Shown: positions 1 to 10,675, counted from the stretch's first letter. The stretch: DNA of 64,000 nt from Lineus longissimus (GCF_910592395.1 NC_088313.1:12292437-12356436); one strand, 5' to 3'. The notes: generated by a model not told the origin, from the sequence alone. Numbers and translations are program-made.

Positions 1-963
1 CCAAATTTTGGCCAGACAAAAAGTCTTTCATTCGCACCAACAATTAACCAATGATTTGAGACAAAAGGGTCACGTAAGGTCATCAATAACGTTTTCTTAG
101 CTTCCACCTCGGATTAATCCAGGCATGGCCCAAATTGCAACCTGAACAGAAATAGAGCGTGATTCTTAGGATTCAGCTTGAAGCTCTCCTTAGGAGTCTG
201 CATTATATTCATGGTAACGAACTTCGACCGATGAACCTCAACGACGACATTATATGATCCGAGCAAAGACACAATTGCGGAGTCTCCCAATTTTCTGAAC
301 AAATCATCACGAAAGATAATCGACATCGATTTATTATACTCGTACGGTTTTTCTAAGATGGTGATGGAGTGTGTTCTGGCTGATGATTTATAGAGATAAC
401 CATTTAAATCACATCAGATATCCTCTAACATAATGTTCTTCATATCAAATGATTCAACCCTTTCGACTACAAGACATAACATAGTAGTGCACTTCTTTTA
501 GGCTTATAACATACTGAAGTTTTAGAACGAATCCTACGTTTACTATTTCATACCAATCTAACCAAGACACAGACATGGCTTTTCCCCTGCTCTTGTGCTT
601 CTGAAATTTGCATCGAAAGGTCAACTCCAAGAAAACATTCTCACCACATGAAACCATTTTGAAATATTTGAACCTGGAATTATTTGGACGGAGACTTTTC
701 TCAAGTTCACCATGCGGTAAAATCAACTCTCGGCAATTGCCACTTCCATTCAAATCGAATTGAAATGCTCGTAACTATTCAGAGACAGATTTCCGTCCAC
801 GATGAGTGCTAACACCTATGACATCATTGCCATATTCGCCAGCAATGTATGTGAGCTCGTGAAAATGAAAATGATACATCAGTTTAAAATCTCCTCTTAT
901 ATCATCTTGGCTGTAGACGTAGACATTACGATGAGGTGTCAAGGAGAAATGAAAAAGAGCCAC
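1..963 (-). pseudogene. Broken copy of the long exon of the duplicated gene (copy 1)
   Basis: This is a diverged copy of the long open exon at 28686-29705. The same segments are recognisable in order on the minus strand (963-775, 753-454, 326-114), but the reading frame is lost. A TAG at 775-777 replaces the Arg-Lys of copy 2, the middle segment ends early at 454, and the last segment lies in another frame. The window edge cuts off the 3' end. Flanking non-coding sequence also matches copy 2, so this is part of a segmental duplication and not a retrocopy. The protein family is not recognised. It is called a pseudogene because copy 2 stays open across the same stretch. Confidence 0.75.
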
Positions 964-2153
964 TGTGACTATGACACTTAGCCCTGTGTGGTAAAATAAC
1001 GATGCCGCCCATGCTGGGAACTGGCCGTAGATCCTTACATCACGGTACGACTGATAGGTGCCCCCCTGCTAGTTCGGCGTAAAAAGTTATGATATAACAT
1101 CTTTAAATGAAGTGTTCGGGTTTTAAAGGATGAATATGTTCAAATTAGATTTTAATACCTTACATTGTAGGCAATGGAAGGCTGTCTCTCTCTGTTGATT
1201 AGACCGTCTTCAAAAGTAATGCGCGCATCTTGATTATATAAACCCATCATTAACGTATAGGCGGATACCGCCTCTTTGTAGAAATTGCGACGTTTCGCCT
1301 TCTCCCCACCACGGCTGATGTAGAAGTGGTCCGAGAAGAATAATGCAGATCATTTTGTCATGCATGTTGGGGGTTTTTTTTAAGTGGATAAATATAGAGG
1401 TTTGAAAAATTTGATACTTTTGGAGCATTTCAAATGTTTATTGCAGATTCCGGTTGAATCACGTACTGTTATCTAATATTCAGTTAATCGACTAACGTTT
1501 TCATAAATAAGTGCTATTCTATCTTGATTTATATTTTACAGTAAAGTTATTATATACAGGCACACCTAAGACACAGGCCGGACTTGATTTCAAAGTAGTT
1601 TTGTGCAGTTTCACGTAATTTACCATAATTATATTAACGAGAAATGTTTACCATCAGTTCAGTTGAATCGAAGTTATCATCAGACGGCGGTAATTCAAAG
1701 TTGAAGTGTAGGTTTACTCCTTATTCCTCGGTTGACTGTACGCCATGCATTCTCACGAGAATTCGGTTTCTGTTTCAACAGCTGCATAAATTTGCAGATT
1801 CCAGTCTCGGGCGCTCCGATCATCAGAGAATGACGCCGAAGAAAATTCTAACAACGATGGGCGCAATGCGCGGATGATGGAGATCGTTCCGGAGAACGAG
1901 TCATTCATACAAGCTGTAATTAAACCTAACACACTAAATATACTAAATATGATGTTTGGAGGAAACTGGCCTCATTATCCCTGGTAGTCAACCAGTCTAG
2001 GACTAACAAAATTTCGATATCAAACATGTCAATGCGGGCTTGTCAGGGCAAGCACCGCCGTCCTAGTGTCTAACCGGTTGCGTACGCAACAGCAGCAAAC
2101 GATGTCTTTATTGCAAAATGGGTTGCGAATATAAAAACCGAAATATTGGCTAC
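964..2153. other. Intron-like spacer of duplicated locus, copy 1
   Basis: No gene is seen. About 964-1440 aligns with 29706-30420, and about 1800-2110 aligns with 32390-32750, so this is the counterpart of the spacer between the two exons of copy 2. It lacks the roughly 1.5-kb transposon at 30769-32280 and the hairpin element at 32760-32875. It therefore serves as an approximate empty-site reference for both insertions. The short open frame at 1644-1877 shows no protein family. Confidence 0.6.
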
Positions 2154-2441
2154 CTGCTTTTTCCAGAGCCAATGTCCTGTTTTCCCGTCTCTGCAAGTCC
2201 AGTCATTGGTAGCAGCATCCTTGTGAAGATGACAGGTTCCCGTTTGAACGTGGCCGTCATGGCCGTTCTGGGGGGTGGTGAAAAAGGTATTGCACATCTG
2301 AATATTCGAGCATGCCATACTACATCGAAGAATTGACTGAACTGGTAAGGTTGCGAAAGTTAGATTATTATCAGTTCCATTAATGTGCATTGTCATGAAA
2401 TGGAATGAGGAAAACACTAAACTTGCTAAAGCTCTGTCCAT
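2154..2441 (-). CDS. PAN/apple-like domain exon, copy 1
   Basis: This 288-bp (96-codon) first coding exon starts at the ATG at 2441, in a good start context, and ends at a splice donor (minus-strand CAG|GTAGCC). The predicted peptide has a short hydrophobic start (LASLVFSSFHF) compatible with a signal peptide. It continues with cysteine spacing typical of PAN/apple modules: RCSMACSNIQMC, then a GTCHL motif, then WTCRDGKTG. PAN domains bind protein or carbohydrate ligands outside the cell; that role is family knowledge and nothing specific is shown here. The exon at 32886-33173 is the same length and nearly the same sequence. The matching downstream exon in this copy is broken, so the gene may be dead. 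An in-frame extension runs upstream to about 2600, but copy 2 is frameshifted there, so that part is more likely 5' UTR. Confidence 0.55.
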
Positions 2442-2599
2442 GTTGGTCAGGACGTGCAATAATCCCCAGCTATGAATTGCATTTACACGGTCTACGAACT
2501 CAACCAATAGAATTCTAGATTGGACGACCTTCTTTCTCGAGATATTGATGGTGTCGTCGCAAAATAATACCACAGAAAACCCTTTAAAGAAAATGGCCA

Positions 2600-2780
2600 A
2601 ATGGCTATATAGAATCTATACTGGTATAGCATCTGTATATGGTTTGTTAAGGACAACCTTTACACTATAAGATCCTATATGAACAAATTCTATATAGGCT
2701 TTCAGTGTATTTTAAAACATCTATATAACTCAAATAATCGACATAGGGCCTATAGCTGGATGCAATGCCAACATGGCATT
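2600..2780. repeat. AT-rich repeat upstream of PAN exon, copy 1
   Basis: This stretch is rich in TATATAG words. It aligns with 33340-33440 upstream of copy 2. Part of it, around 2675-2730, also matches 59975-60050 far downstream. It is therefore either a dispersed repeat carried inside the duplication or a shared promoter-proximal segment. No coding potential is seen. Confidence 0.45.
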
Positions 2781-2969
2781 TGTAGGATTGATGGTCCTCT
2801 GATCATGAAGATTCACGTTGGATAATAGAACATAACATTTATTACTGAGATCATCACATTGGCTACATACAGAATACCGCCGGTTCCTGTTAGTGTCATT
2901 GACATCCACTAGAGGAGAACCTAAGGGTTAATGGGAACTGAACATGATCATGTATGCTTGGACACTACA
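2781..2969 (-). repeat. 3' LTR of gypsy element 1
   Basis: This 189-bp segment begins TGTAG and ends CTACA, the short inverted termini expected of an LTR. It lies immediately beyond a polypurine tract and downstream, in minus orientation, of a gypsy pol gene. An AATAAA-type polyadenylation signal lies inside it on the minus strand. The left flank (to about 2775) matches the duplicated gene locus at 33790-33835, so the insertion boundary is well placed. No matching 5' LTR is present, because the element is truncated near 8.33 kb. Confidence 0.7.
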
Positions 2970-2984
2970 TTCCTCCCTTTCTGG
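2970..2984 (-). promoter_or_regulatory. Polypurine tract of gypsy element 1
   Basis: On the minus strand this reads CCAGAAAGGGAGGAA and directly abuts the LTR start. This is the position at which LTR retrotransposons prime plus-strand DNA synthesis. Confidence 0.65.
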
Positions 2985-3234
2985 ATGAAAACTTATCATC
3001 AAGCAGAATCTGTGAGATAATGAAAGTTCAAAATGTCTATCTAGGATATGAGAGCGATTGTCACTGCGATATGTCCAATTGGTAAATGAACATCAATTAA
3101 ACTGCAAAACACTAGTCTAAACATCTAATTCTAAAGTCATTATGAACACTTAAGTGAGGGAGAGGTTACCAGTACATCACCTCAAGAATCCAATCTTTAC
3201 CATTGGAGTGTCCATGACATAGGCCACTTTCATG

Positions 3235-5369
3235 TTATTTCACATCGTAATCGTTGAAACGGACTGGTAACTTATGCGAGCGTGCTGGGCGCGTGCTCGG
3301 CGGACGTAGGCATGGTTTGAGCAGTGCGGCGTTATTCCCATCTTTAGGCGGAAGTTGCTGAGCTGCATCGGCGGAATCCATGGTGTCGTCTTCGTCATTG
3401 GCAGTCGTTTCGTCGCGTTGAGTTGGGTCGATCCGTTTGAAATGGGTGAAGTTACGTGTAATCGTGTATGATCCTCGGCCTGCCTTTCTTGCTATCCACG
3501 GTTAAAGGCTTGGGGTCAAAGTAGGGCGAGAGTTTATTTTGACGGTTCTGACGTACCAAGACGGTGTCTCCTTGACGGATGTCAGAGACTTTGGCGCGTC
3601 GTTTCGTATCAGCATAGCTTTTCATAGTTTGCTTCTTCAGCTTGTCGTTCTGTTGAACTCGGGAGCGCGTCCCTTTGAATGGTTTTGCATCACGTTCGGG
3701 TATCTTCGGGAGTTGAGTGCGGAAGCGGCGATTGTTCAAAGCTTCGGCTGGGGCGACACCTGTGGTCGTGTGAGGAGTTGCCCTGTATTGGCGCGAAAAA
3801 CGGCAGAGTTCATGCTTCCAGTTCTTCTTTTCGATCCCGGCTGCTCGTATCGCTTTTATCATCGGATCCATGAAGCGTTCCGCCTCACCGTTGGCTTGTG
3901 GCCACAGTGGGGTTACTTTTCGATGTTTAAACCCGAGTTGTTTGTCGAATTGATCAAAGTCCTTGCTGTTGAACGGGGGACCGTTATCTGATCGTGCGGT
4001 TTCTGGAATTCCTTGTCGAGCGAATATATTGTCCAATTTTGGAATTACGGTTTTGGCTGCTGTTGAGTTGATGATTTCTACCTCTGGAAACCGACTGTAG
4101 TCGTCTACTACAGTTAACAACATATCGTTGGATGGCAGTGGACCGGCGAAGTCCATAGACACTTCACTCCACGGAGCTGCAGGAAGGCGAGACATAGTGA
4201 GTGGTTCTGGAGGGGTAGAATTTCGAGTCGTTGCCTGACATGGTATGCATTGCTTGATGGTCTGCTCAGTCATCTTGTCGATACCTGCAAACCATATCTT
4301 CGAGCGTAGTAACCGTTTTGTCTTGACAATTCCTTGGTGACCAATGTGGGCGAGGTCAATTGCTTTCTGCTGGAGTTTTTCAGGAATCAGCAAGCGGGTT
4401 TGTCGCAGGATCATGTCGTCATGAGATAGCAGTTCTGCTCGAATTGGTTTGTATGGGATCAAGTCCTTGTCCTTCCAGCTGTTTGTCTGTAGTGCTGTGT
4501 GCAGTTTTTGAATGACTTGGTCACTACGAGACGCTTCTCTGATCTCATCCATTAACATGGCATTTGGTACGGCGTGTTGGCGAACGAAGTTGACGTATTG
4601 TTCTGCGACATTTTCTTCTTCAGCTGGAGTGCTTGGGTGGCGGCTGAGGAAATCTGCAGGATTGTTTTCATCTCGTCCCGGTTTGTATGCAAGATCGAAG
4701 CTATAGGGAGTGAGACGGAGGCGCCACCTTTCCATCCTGGCAGAGGCTGGCTTCGTGCTGTTTACGATTCCAAGGAGCGGTTTGTGGTCGTTTATAATCG
4801 TAAAATGTGAGCCGTAGATTTACAAATAAAAGTGCTCGGCTCCCCATACTGCGGCTAGCATTTCGCGATCGGTTTGCGAGTATCGTGATTCGACATCTGA
4901 GAGTGCACGGCTGGCATAGCTAACGACCTTGTTATTTTGGGTGAGGATGGCTCCGAGACCGGTTGGGCTGGCATCGACGATGATTTCTGAGTGTTTCTTG
5001 GCGTCGAAATACTCCATGACCTGAGCACCAGCTAGGGCTTGTTGGATGTCCTTGAACGATTGTTGGTGGCGGCTGTCCCAGATCCATGGTGTGTCCTTGC
5101 GCGTCAGCTCACGAAGTGGTATGGTTATCGAAGCGTAGTTGGGAACGAATCTGGAAACGTATTGAGCCATGCCAAGAAGAGATTTGACTGCAGATGCGTT
5201 GTTGGGCGGTGGAGCATTTACGAGTGCGTCGATTTTCTTCGGATCTGCAGCTAGACCGTCTTTGCCAAAAACATGACCATAGAAGGACACATGGTGTTGG
5301 GCGAACTTGCATTTTTCGAGGTTTAGGCGCGCTTCGTAGTCCTGGAGTCGCTGTAGGACTGCTTTCAAG
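3235..5369 (-). pseudogene. Gypsy element 1 pol, 3' part (end of RT, RNase H, integrase)
   Basis: Read on the minus strand, this holds the end of the reverse transcriptase (LEKCKFAQHHVSFYGHV), a connection region, and an RNase H domain with the usual DASPTGLGA and YSQTDREMLA motifs. An H2C2-type zinc motif follows (HIGHQGIVKT, then CIPCQ). The integrase core has its D, D and E at SMDFAGP, ARSDNGPPF and NGEAERF. The C-terminal tail reaches a stop at 3235. Damage is light: one in-frame stop near 4820 inside RNase H, and a frameshift near 3475 just before the tail. A piggyBac element separates this part from the upstream RT at 8026-8328. It is a non-functional gypsy (Ty3-type) relic. Confidence 0.9.
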
Positions 5370-5438
5370 CCCAGGCACGAGTATACTCGTGATGGTCAAA
5401 CATGGCGGATTGCCCAGGCACGAGTATACTCGTGATGG
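5370..5438. repeat. Duplicated palindromic motif at piggyBac left end
   Basis: A 26-bp sequence containing the palindrome CACGAGTATACTCGTG occurs at 5370-5395 and again at 5413-5438. Subterminal repeats of this kind in piggyBac elements can bind transposase; that role here is inferred. Confidence 0.6.
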
Positions 5439-5588
5439 CATATTGGCCCATTTCAAACTGGTTTCTGCTTTCCTAGAGCCTTCTATACGCCTCCTACTCA
5501 CAGCTGATGAAACTAACGATCTATTCCAATCATTTGACAGCCTTGCAGACGATATTTAGTTATTTGGCGGTCGGATAGAGGGCCTCAA

Positions 5589-7637
5589 ATGACACATGTT
5601 AAAACCAACATGGCCAGTGCAAATCGGTCCCGATTTTTTTCGACAAGAGAAGTTTTAGACGCGCTTGATGGTGATTCTGGTTCTGAATTGGAAGTCAATT
5701 CTGATTCAGAAGGTGAGGAGGAAGACTCTGACGATGCTCAGGCCCCAGATTATGGGGATAGTGGTTCAGATTATGAGCCTGAGGCTTCAGGTTCAGGTAA
5801 TCAGCATGCATCTACTGACATTAGTGATAACGAAAGTGATACAGTAACTGCTATACCTGCCAATGCCCCTAAACGTAAACGGGATGCAAGTCCTGCCCCA
5901 TCTTCTGATAGTCCTTCATCAAGAAGCCCTTCCCCCCAGCCTAGGGATCCAGTGCAGGCCCGAGGGCGGGGCAGCGTCCGAACACGTGGCGGTGGTGTTA
6001 GAGTTCGTGGACGTGGACGTGGACGCGGTGTAGGGGGAGGGAGGGCTGGCCGTATTGCACCCCCTCAGAGAGCTTGGGATGGTGATCCTGCTGAGCTACC
6101 TGATTTGCCAGCATTTACAGGAGATCCTAAAGTGAACCTTGACTTTGGAGATGGCTTCCCTACTGCTCTTGAAGTTGTTGCTAAATTTCTTGATCAGGAT
6201 TTTTTCCGTCATGTCAAGGAACAGTCAAATCTATTTCATAGGCAAAAGAAACAAAGTGGTAAAAGGTATTCTGTAAATAGCTATGTGGAAACTCACCAGA
6301 CAGTCACCATAGCAGATCTGAAAATCTTCCTGGCTATTTTGATACACATGGGCCTTGTAAAAAAACCACATATTCGAGATTACTGGTCTATGAAAGGGGT
6401 GAACAAAACTACATTTGCTAAATCCATTATGCCTAGGAATATGTGGTGTTCTATCCTGTCTATGCTTCATGTGGCAGATAACACACACTACATACCTAGA
6501 GGGCAAGATGGACATGACCCTCTTTATAAAATGAGGCCAATAACTGATATGTTTCTGCAGAAATTCAGGGATGCTGTGTCTCCAACCCGAGAGATCAGCC
6601 TAGATGAAGGAACATGTGCATTCAAGGGCAGAGTGTCATTTCGTGTTTACAATAAAGATAAGCCAGAGAAATGGGGGATAAAACTCTATGAAGTCTGTGA
6701 ATCCAAAGGTGGTTATTGCTTCGAATTTGAGGTGTTCACCGGACGAGAAAACCAGCAGACCCAGGATATTACTTACCATACAGTGATGCGTCTCTGTGAT
6801 CCCCATCTGGACAAAGGGCATATTTTGTACATGGACAGATACTACAGCAGTCCAAAGCTATATGATGAACTGTGGAATAGGGGAACTGTTGCCACTGGGA
6901 CTGTGATGGCCAACAGAAAGGGACTTCCACCTCATGTGAAGGACAAACTGAGGAACAAGGGAGATATCGTTGCTTGGCGCGAGGGCTCTCTACTTTGTCT
7001 GAAGTGGAAGGACCGGAAAGATGTGTTGATTCTCTCAACACAGCACAACAATGCCACCCAGCAGGTCATGGTAAGAGCTCAAGGGGGTAGAAGACCCAAA
7101 CAGAAGCCAGTTGCCATTCAAAACTACAACGACTTCATGTCAGGAGTAGATCTTAGCGACCAGATGATGCAGTACTATGCATTCAAAAGAAAAACTCTAA
7201 AGTGGTGGAAGAAATTATTCTTCCATATGATATACCTTGCTCTTGTCAATGCAAGATGCTTCTACAACAAACTGCTTGCTGCAAAGGGAGATGGCAAGGT
7301 GGCTTTGAAACCTTTTCTTGAGGATGTCTGTGAGCAACTTGTAGAATCTGCTGGTGTCGACCGGGATGATGATGACATTGATGACGGGGACGCCGCGAGA
7401 CTCGTTGCTCGTCATTTCCCATCCCAAATCCCCCCCACAGACAAGAAGCAAAAGCCCACCAGGCAATGCAAAGTCTGTTTTGCTCAAGCCCAACATCAGA
7501 GAAGAGTAGAAAATAGAGGGAGACCTGATAATAGACGAAAAGAAACATCCTACTGGTGTGAGGAATGTGGGGTTGCCCTCTGCGCTGTCCCATGTTTCCG
7601 GCTGTTTCACACAGTGAAAAACTACCATTTGATTTAG
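5589..7637 (+). CDS. piggyBac transposase (PGBD-like)
   Basis: This complete 682-residue transposase would cut and paste the surrounding element at TTAA sites in the nucleus. The first ~150 residues are acidic, then Ser-rich, then an Arg-Gly tract (about 125-152) that may serve nuclear import or DNA contact. The DDE_Tnp_1_7 core follows. The three catalytic aspartates fall at D339 (ISLDEG), D416 (YMDRYYSS) and D521 (GVDLSDQ). The C-terminus (about 628-682) is a cysteine-rich zinc-binding region starting CKVC and containing WCEECGVALC. Length, catalytic residues and Cys-rich tail all match an active-type protein, and no stop or frameshift is seen. The ATG at 5610 (residue 8) is in a better start context and may be the real start. 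The gene is the element's only cargo. Confidence 0.95.
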   Translation: MTHVKTNMASANRSRFFSTREVLDALDGDSGSELEVNSDSEGEEEDSDDAQAPDYGDSGSDYEPEASGSGNQHASTDISDNESDTVTAIPANAPKRKRDASPAPSSDSPSSRSPSPQPRDPVQARGRGSVRTRGGGVRVRGRGRGRGVGGGRAGRIAPPQRAWDGDPAELPDLPAFTGDPKVNLDFGDGFPTALEVVAKFLDQDFFRHVKEQSNLFHRQKKQSGKRYSVNSYVETHQTVTIADLKIFLAILIHMGLVKKPHIRDYWSMKGVNKTTFAKSIMPRNMWCSILSMLHVADNTHYIPRGQDGHDPLYKMRPITDMFLQKFRDAVSPTREISLDEGTCAFKGRVSFRVYNKDKPEKWGIKLYEVCESKGGYCFEFEVFTGRENQQTQDITYHTVMRLCDPHLDKGHILYMDRYYSSPKLYDELWNRGTVATGTVMANRKGLPPHVKDKLRNKGDIVAWREGSLLCLKWKDRKDVLILSTQHNNATQQVMVRAQGGRRPKQKPVAIQNYNDFMSGVDLSDQMMQYYAFKRKTLKWWKKLFFHMIYLALVNARCFYNKLLAAKGDGKVALKPFLEDVCEQLVESAGVDRDDDDIDDGDAARLVARHFPSQIPPTDKKQKPTRQCKVCFAQAQHQRRVENRGRPDNRRKETSYWCEECGVALCAVPCFRLFHTVKNYHLI

Positions 7638-8025
7638 AGGTCAATTTGAGGCAAAAACCCCAACAAACTTTGTAAATATGTTAGAACATTGTTCCTTTTC
7701 AATTGGAATCAAGTTAGGAGTTACAAAAGACAATTATTTTCATAATCTGGTGACTTTATTGACTAAAAACAGTTTTCCGCAATTTTTCCAAAAATTCAAA
7801 TGACACAATTTCACAGGATTTTGGGACAAAACATACAAAGTAACCCTAAAGGATATATAGACTTATTATACATCAAAAGAAAGGGCTTGGATAGCTGATT
7901 ACAATGGTTTTCCAGAATAGGGTGAGTAGAATTTTTTTTATGTTCTGTTGAATATTAGCATTTTTTCAGAAAATCGCCCGGGCACAGGCGGTCGCGCGCG
8001 AAAAAATCACCCGGGTCTGAAAGAG
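7638..8025 (+). other. piggyBac 3' untranslated and terminal region
   Basis: This AT-rich sequence between the transposase stop and the right terminus holds no gene. Near the end lies a motif GCCCGGGCACAGG that resembles the left-end GCCCAGGCACGAG in the same orientation. The terminal ~20 bp resemble the left end in inverted orientation. Confidence 0.6.
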
Positions 8026-8328
8026 TTAATATCGTGCTCTTGGTTTTTCCGTGAACAGTGATGTCATCAGAGATATTGAACCGTTGATGTCGCAAATAAT
8101 CTCTGCAATGGAGCTCTGGAACACTTCCGAAGCGGCATTTACACCAAACAGGAGTCTCTTGTATCGATAAAGTCCCATGTGAGTGCTGAAGGTCGTAATG
8201 TATCGTGATTTTGGATCGAGCTCGAGTTGATGGTATGCGCTGGTTAGGTCTAGCGTCGTGAACACTGTAGATCTGGTGAGAGAGATGAGGAAGTCACAGC
8301 CAGGCCAAATCAGTCCTAGCTGCTCCAC
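8026..8328 (-). pseudogene. Gypsy element 1 pol, reverse transcriptase middle part
   Basis: This minus-strand fragment of a gypsy reverse transcriptase includes TLDLTSAYHQLELD (the catalytic Asp of motif A) and YKRLLFGVNAASEVFQ. The downstream half of the domain continues at 5369 beyond the piggyBac element. The upstream end dissolves into a 68-bp tandem repeat, so gag, protease and the start of RT are absent. It is part of the same relic as 3235-5369. Confidence 0.88.
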
Positions 8329-8512
8329 CGTGTTGACAACATGATGAGAGTGATGAGGAAGTCACAGCCTGGCCGAATCAGTCCTGGCTGCTCCACCGTG
8401 TTGACAACATGATGAGAGTGATGAGACAGTCACAGCCAGGCCGCATCAGTCTTCGCCGCACTGCCTAGTTATTGATATGGCGAGAGAGATGAGACAGTCA
8501 CAGCCAGGCCTC
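8277..8512. repeat. 68-bp tandem repeat grown from gypsy RT sequence
   Basis: About three and a half copies with starts spaced exactly 68 bp (for example 8281, 8349, 8417, 8485). Each contains GAAGTCACAGCCAGGCC or a close variant. The first unit overlaps genuine gypsy coding sequence, so the array began as duplications inside the RT gene. Confidence 0.8.
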
Positions 8513-8523
8513 GCCCTCGCTTT

Positions 8524-8990
8524 CATAAGTCGTCCCCCGGACTTAATAAGTCGTCCCCCCGAGATAATAAGTCGTCCCCCCGACTTACTAAGTCATCCCC
8601 CCGACTTACTAAGTCGTCCCCCCGACTTACTAAGTCGTCCCCCCGACTTACTAAGTCGTCCCCCCGACTTACTAAGTCGTCCCCCCGAGATAATAAGTCG
8701 TCCCCCCGACATAATAAGTCGTCCCCCCGACTTAATAAGTCGCCCCCCCCCCGAGATAATAAGTCGTCCCCCCGACTTACTAAATCGTCCCCCCGACTTA
8801 CTAAGTCGTCCCCCCCCGAGATAATAAGTCGTCCCCCCCGACATAATAAGTCGTCCCCCCGACTTAATAAGTCGTCCCCCCCGACTTAATAAGTCGTCCC
8901 CCCCGACTTAATAAGTCGTCCCCCCGACATAATAAGTCGTCCCCCCGACTTACTAAGTCGTCCCCCCGAGATAATAAGTCGTCCCGCCGA
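8524..8990. repeat. 21-bp GC/AT minisatellite
   Basis: About 22 copies of a 21-bp unit of the form AAGTCGTCCCCCCGACTTACT. Variants include GAGATAATAAG and GACATAATAAG and one-base changes in the C run. Each unit pairs AAGTCG with CGACTT around the C tract, giving a small hairpin. Because 21 is divisible by three, both strands show long repetitive open frames (Ser-Arg-Pro-Pro-Asp-Leu-Leu type). These are not considered genes. Confidence 0.9.
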
Positions 8991-9051
8991 GAATTTTTTT
9001 TTTCGATGTCCTTTCCCAGCCACCGTATGCACGCGTGTGCTTTTTAACGGT

Positions 9052-10664
9052 TGTTCTGGCGATCAACGAATTGACAAGATGACGATAAGAACTATGCCAG
9101 AGGTTAATTACTTTATGAAGAGGACTGTATATCTATATGGTACAAGCTATCATAAGATACCTACAATTCACTACAGCTGTAAATGCTTCAGCCTAGAGCC
9201 AGCGGCTCCGTACTAGTTTTACACACGATTGCGGTGTCTCTTCTCCGGCATCTACAACAGGCTATCCTCCGTCTCGTGTTCGATTGCAGACTTCGGTATT
9301 CCAGCCCGGAACGTCAGTAGAAGGGCGTAGTAGATTATATATATATATCAAATTATCTTCCCACCAAGGGGAATATATCAATACAAGTTTTTTCCGCTAA
9401 GGGATATATACTAAAATGCTTCTCACAACTCAAAGCGTGCTACAACACAAACAGTCTGTAACATTGACTCAGGCTGACTGAAGCAATCTGACCGCTAGCT
9501 AGGACTATATAAATGACTTCGACTCAACCGGTTCTGCCCAGATGGCAACAGACTAGTCCTTACTAGCCGGCAGGTCGTAACAATAAACTAGCCAGTAAAT
9601 TAAGAATACTATACCGCCACGGGTATTCTATAAACGGGGAGGGACGTCAACAGCAAGGCCTCGTCCTTCTCGATCTCTGCAGGGCGGATTCGTCCAAATC
9701 GTCAACACGGCTTCTGGCGTAAGCGGAGAGACAGTGATGGAATCACACCCACTGGCTTCTAACTATATAACTATCAAACAGTCACCTGAATTCAACATAC
9801 ACAGATTAAAACGTGGGTTAACACAACATCTTTTTAGTCCCAAAATACAACTGGGTTTTATATAATGGTTTTCCAGAAATCCGTTCGCACGGTCTATAAT
9901 TTTTAAAGTCTATATAACAGGTTCGAGTATGTCCAATAACACCAATGGACTAAAATACTAAACGATAACGATTCATTCTAACCGAGAATCAACAACATTA
10001 CAGCCCATTCATCGAAAATAGGCCTAAAAGAGTGGAGTGGAAAGTTGCTCAGGTCGACCTGATCTACGCGAGCCTATTCGAAGCACCTGGTCCGCAAAGA
10101 CCAGAATGCACCTTCAAACATTAATACACCCCCCTTTTAGACCACTTCTCAAACTATAGAAAACCATGTCAATTAAATGCACAGATAGCTATACATTAGC
10201 GAGAGGAAGACACAAACTGGTGATACGTTTACAAACACAGCACGATACACACGGTCAGTGCATCGGCCGTATACAAATGTACGTAAAGCGTGAAAGGCTT
10301 CACACCGGTAAAATTATGGCATTTTCCATTCTATCGGTAAAGTACGGCGTGAATCAATCATAAAAACGTTACCACCATTTCAACGCTGCTTCAACCATTT
10401 CAACCATCTCGCTACGAACTTCTGGGCGTTGTCATCTATAGAATAGAACAGAACCGGCGGCGATCCTCACTCAATCGCGGACGGAGTCGAAGTGCTGTCT
10501 TGAACACACATGCCCATGGGTGTTACCTAAGTCTCGCCAACATCTCGCAAAATCTCGGTAAACAATTTTTTGGCGCGGAAATAATAATACAATAACGGGG
10601 TCAAACCGGGTCAAGGGAGAAGTCAGCTGATCGCAATAACAAACGATCACTGATCGTCACAACA
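9052..10664 (-). repeat. 3' LTR of BEL element 1
   Basis: 1613 bp, bounded by TGTT and AACA. The body is AT-rich with several TATATA words that could act as promoter elements. Open frames such as 10166-10363 are short, are identical in the other LTR and have no family; they are not annotated as genes. Confidence 0.95.
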
Positions 10665-10675
10665 CCCCTCCCCGT
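10665..10675 (-). promoter_or_regulatory. Polypurine tract of BEL element 1
   Basis: The minus strand reads GGGGAGGGG immediately before the 3' LTR start, the expected plus-strand primer. Confidence 0.8.

Larger units (their letters stand above)
5370..8025 (+). mobile_element. piggyBac DNA transposon inserted in gypsy element 1
   Basis: This 2.66-kb element lies between two halves of a gypsy pol gene that runs the other way. The right boundary is a TTAA at 8026-8029, the piggyBac target. The right end reads ACCCGGGTCTGAAAGAG before it, and the left end begins CCCAGGCACGAG. Removing the element with one TTAA kept closes the gypsy reading frame exactly, so the edges are well supported. The left TTAA is missing (see findings). 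The element carries one complete transposase gene. Confidence 0.85.

Noticed and set aside
3539-3991. 150-codon plus-strand frame opposite gypsy element 1 integrase
   Set aside because: It is the antisense shadow of the pol gene and shows no family. Similar shadows opposite piggyBac, BEL and LINE genes were dropped.
8477-8844. Open frames on both strands with Ser-Arg-Pro-Pro and Gly-Gly-Arg repeats
   Set aside because: They are produced by the 21-bp minisatellite (unit length divisible by three) and have no start context or family.
8524-8990. CRISPR-like regular array
   Set aside because: There are no unique spacers of constant length, the genome is eukaryotic, and the units are directly adjacent.
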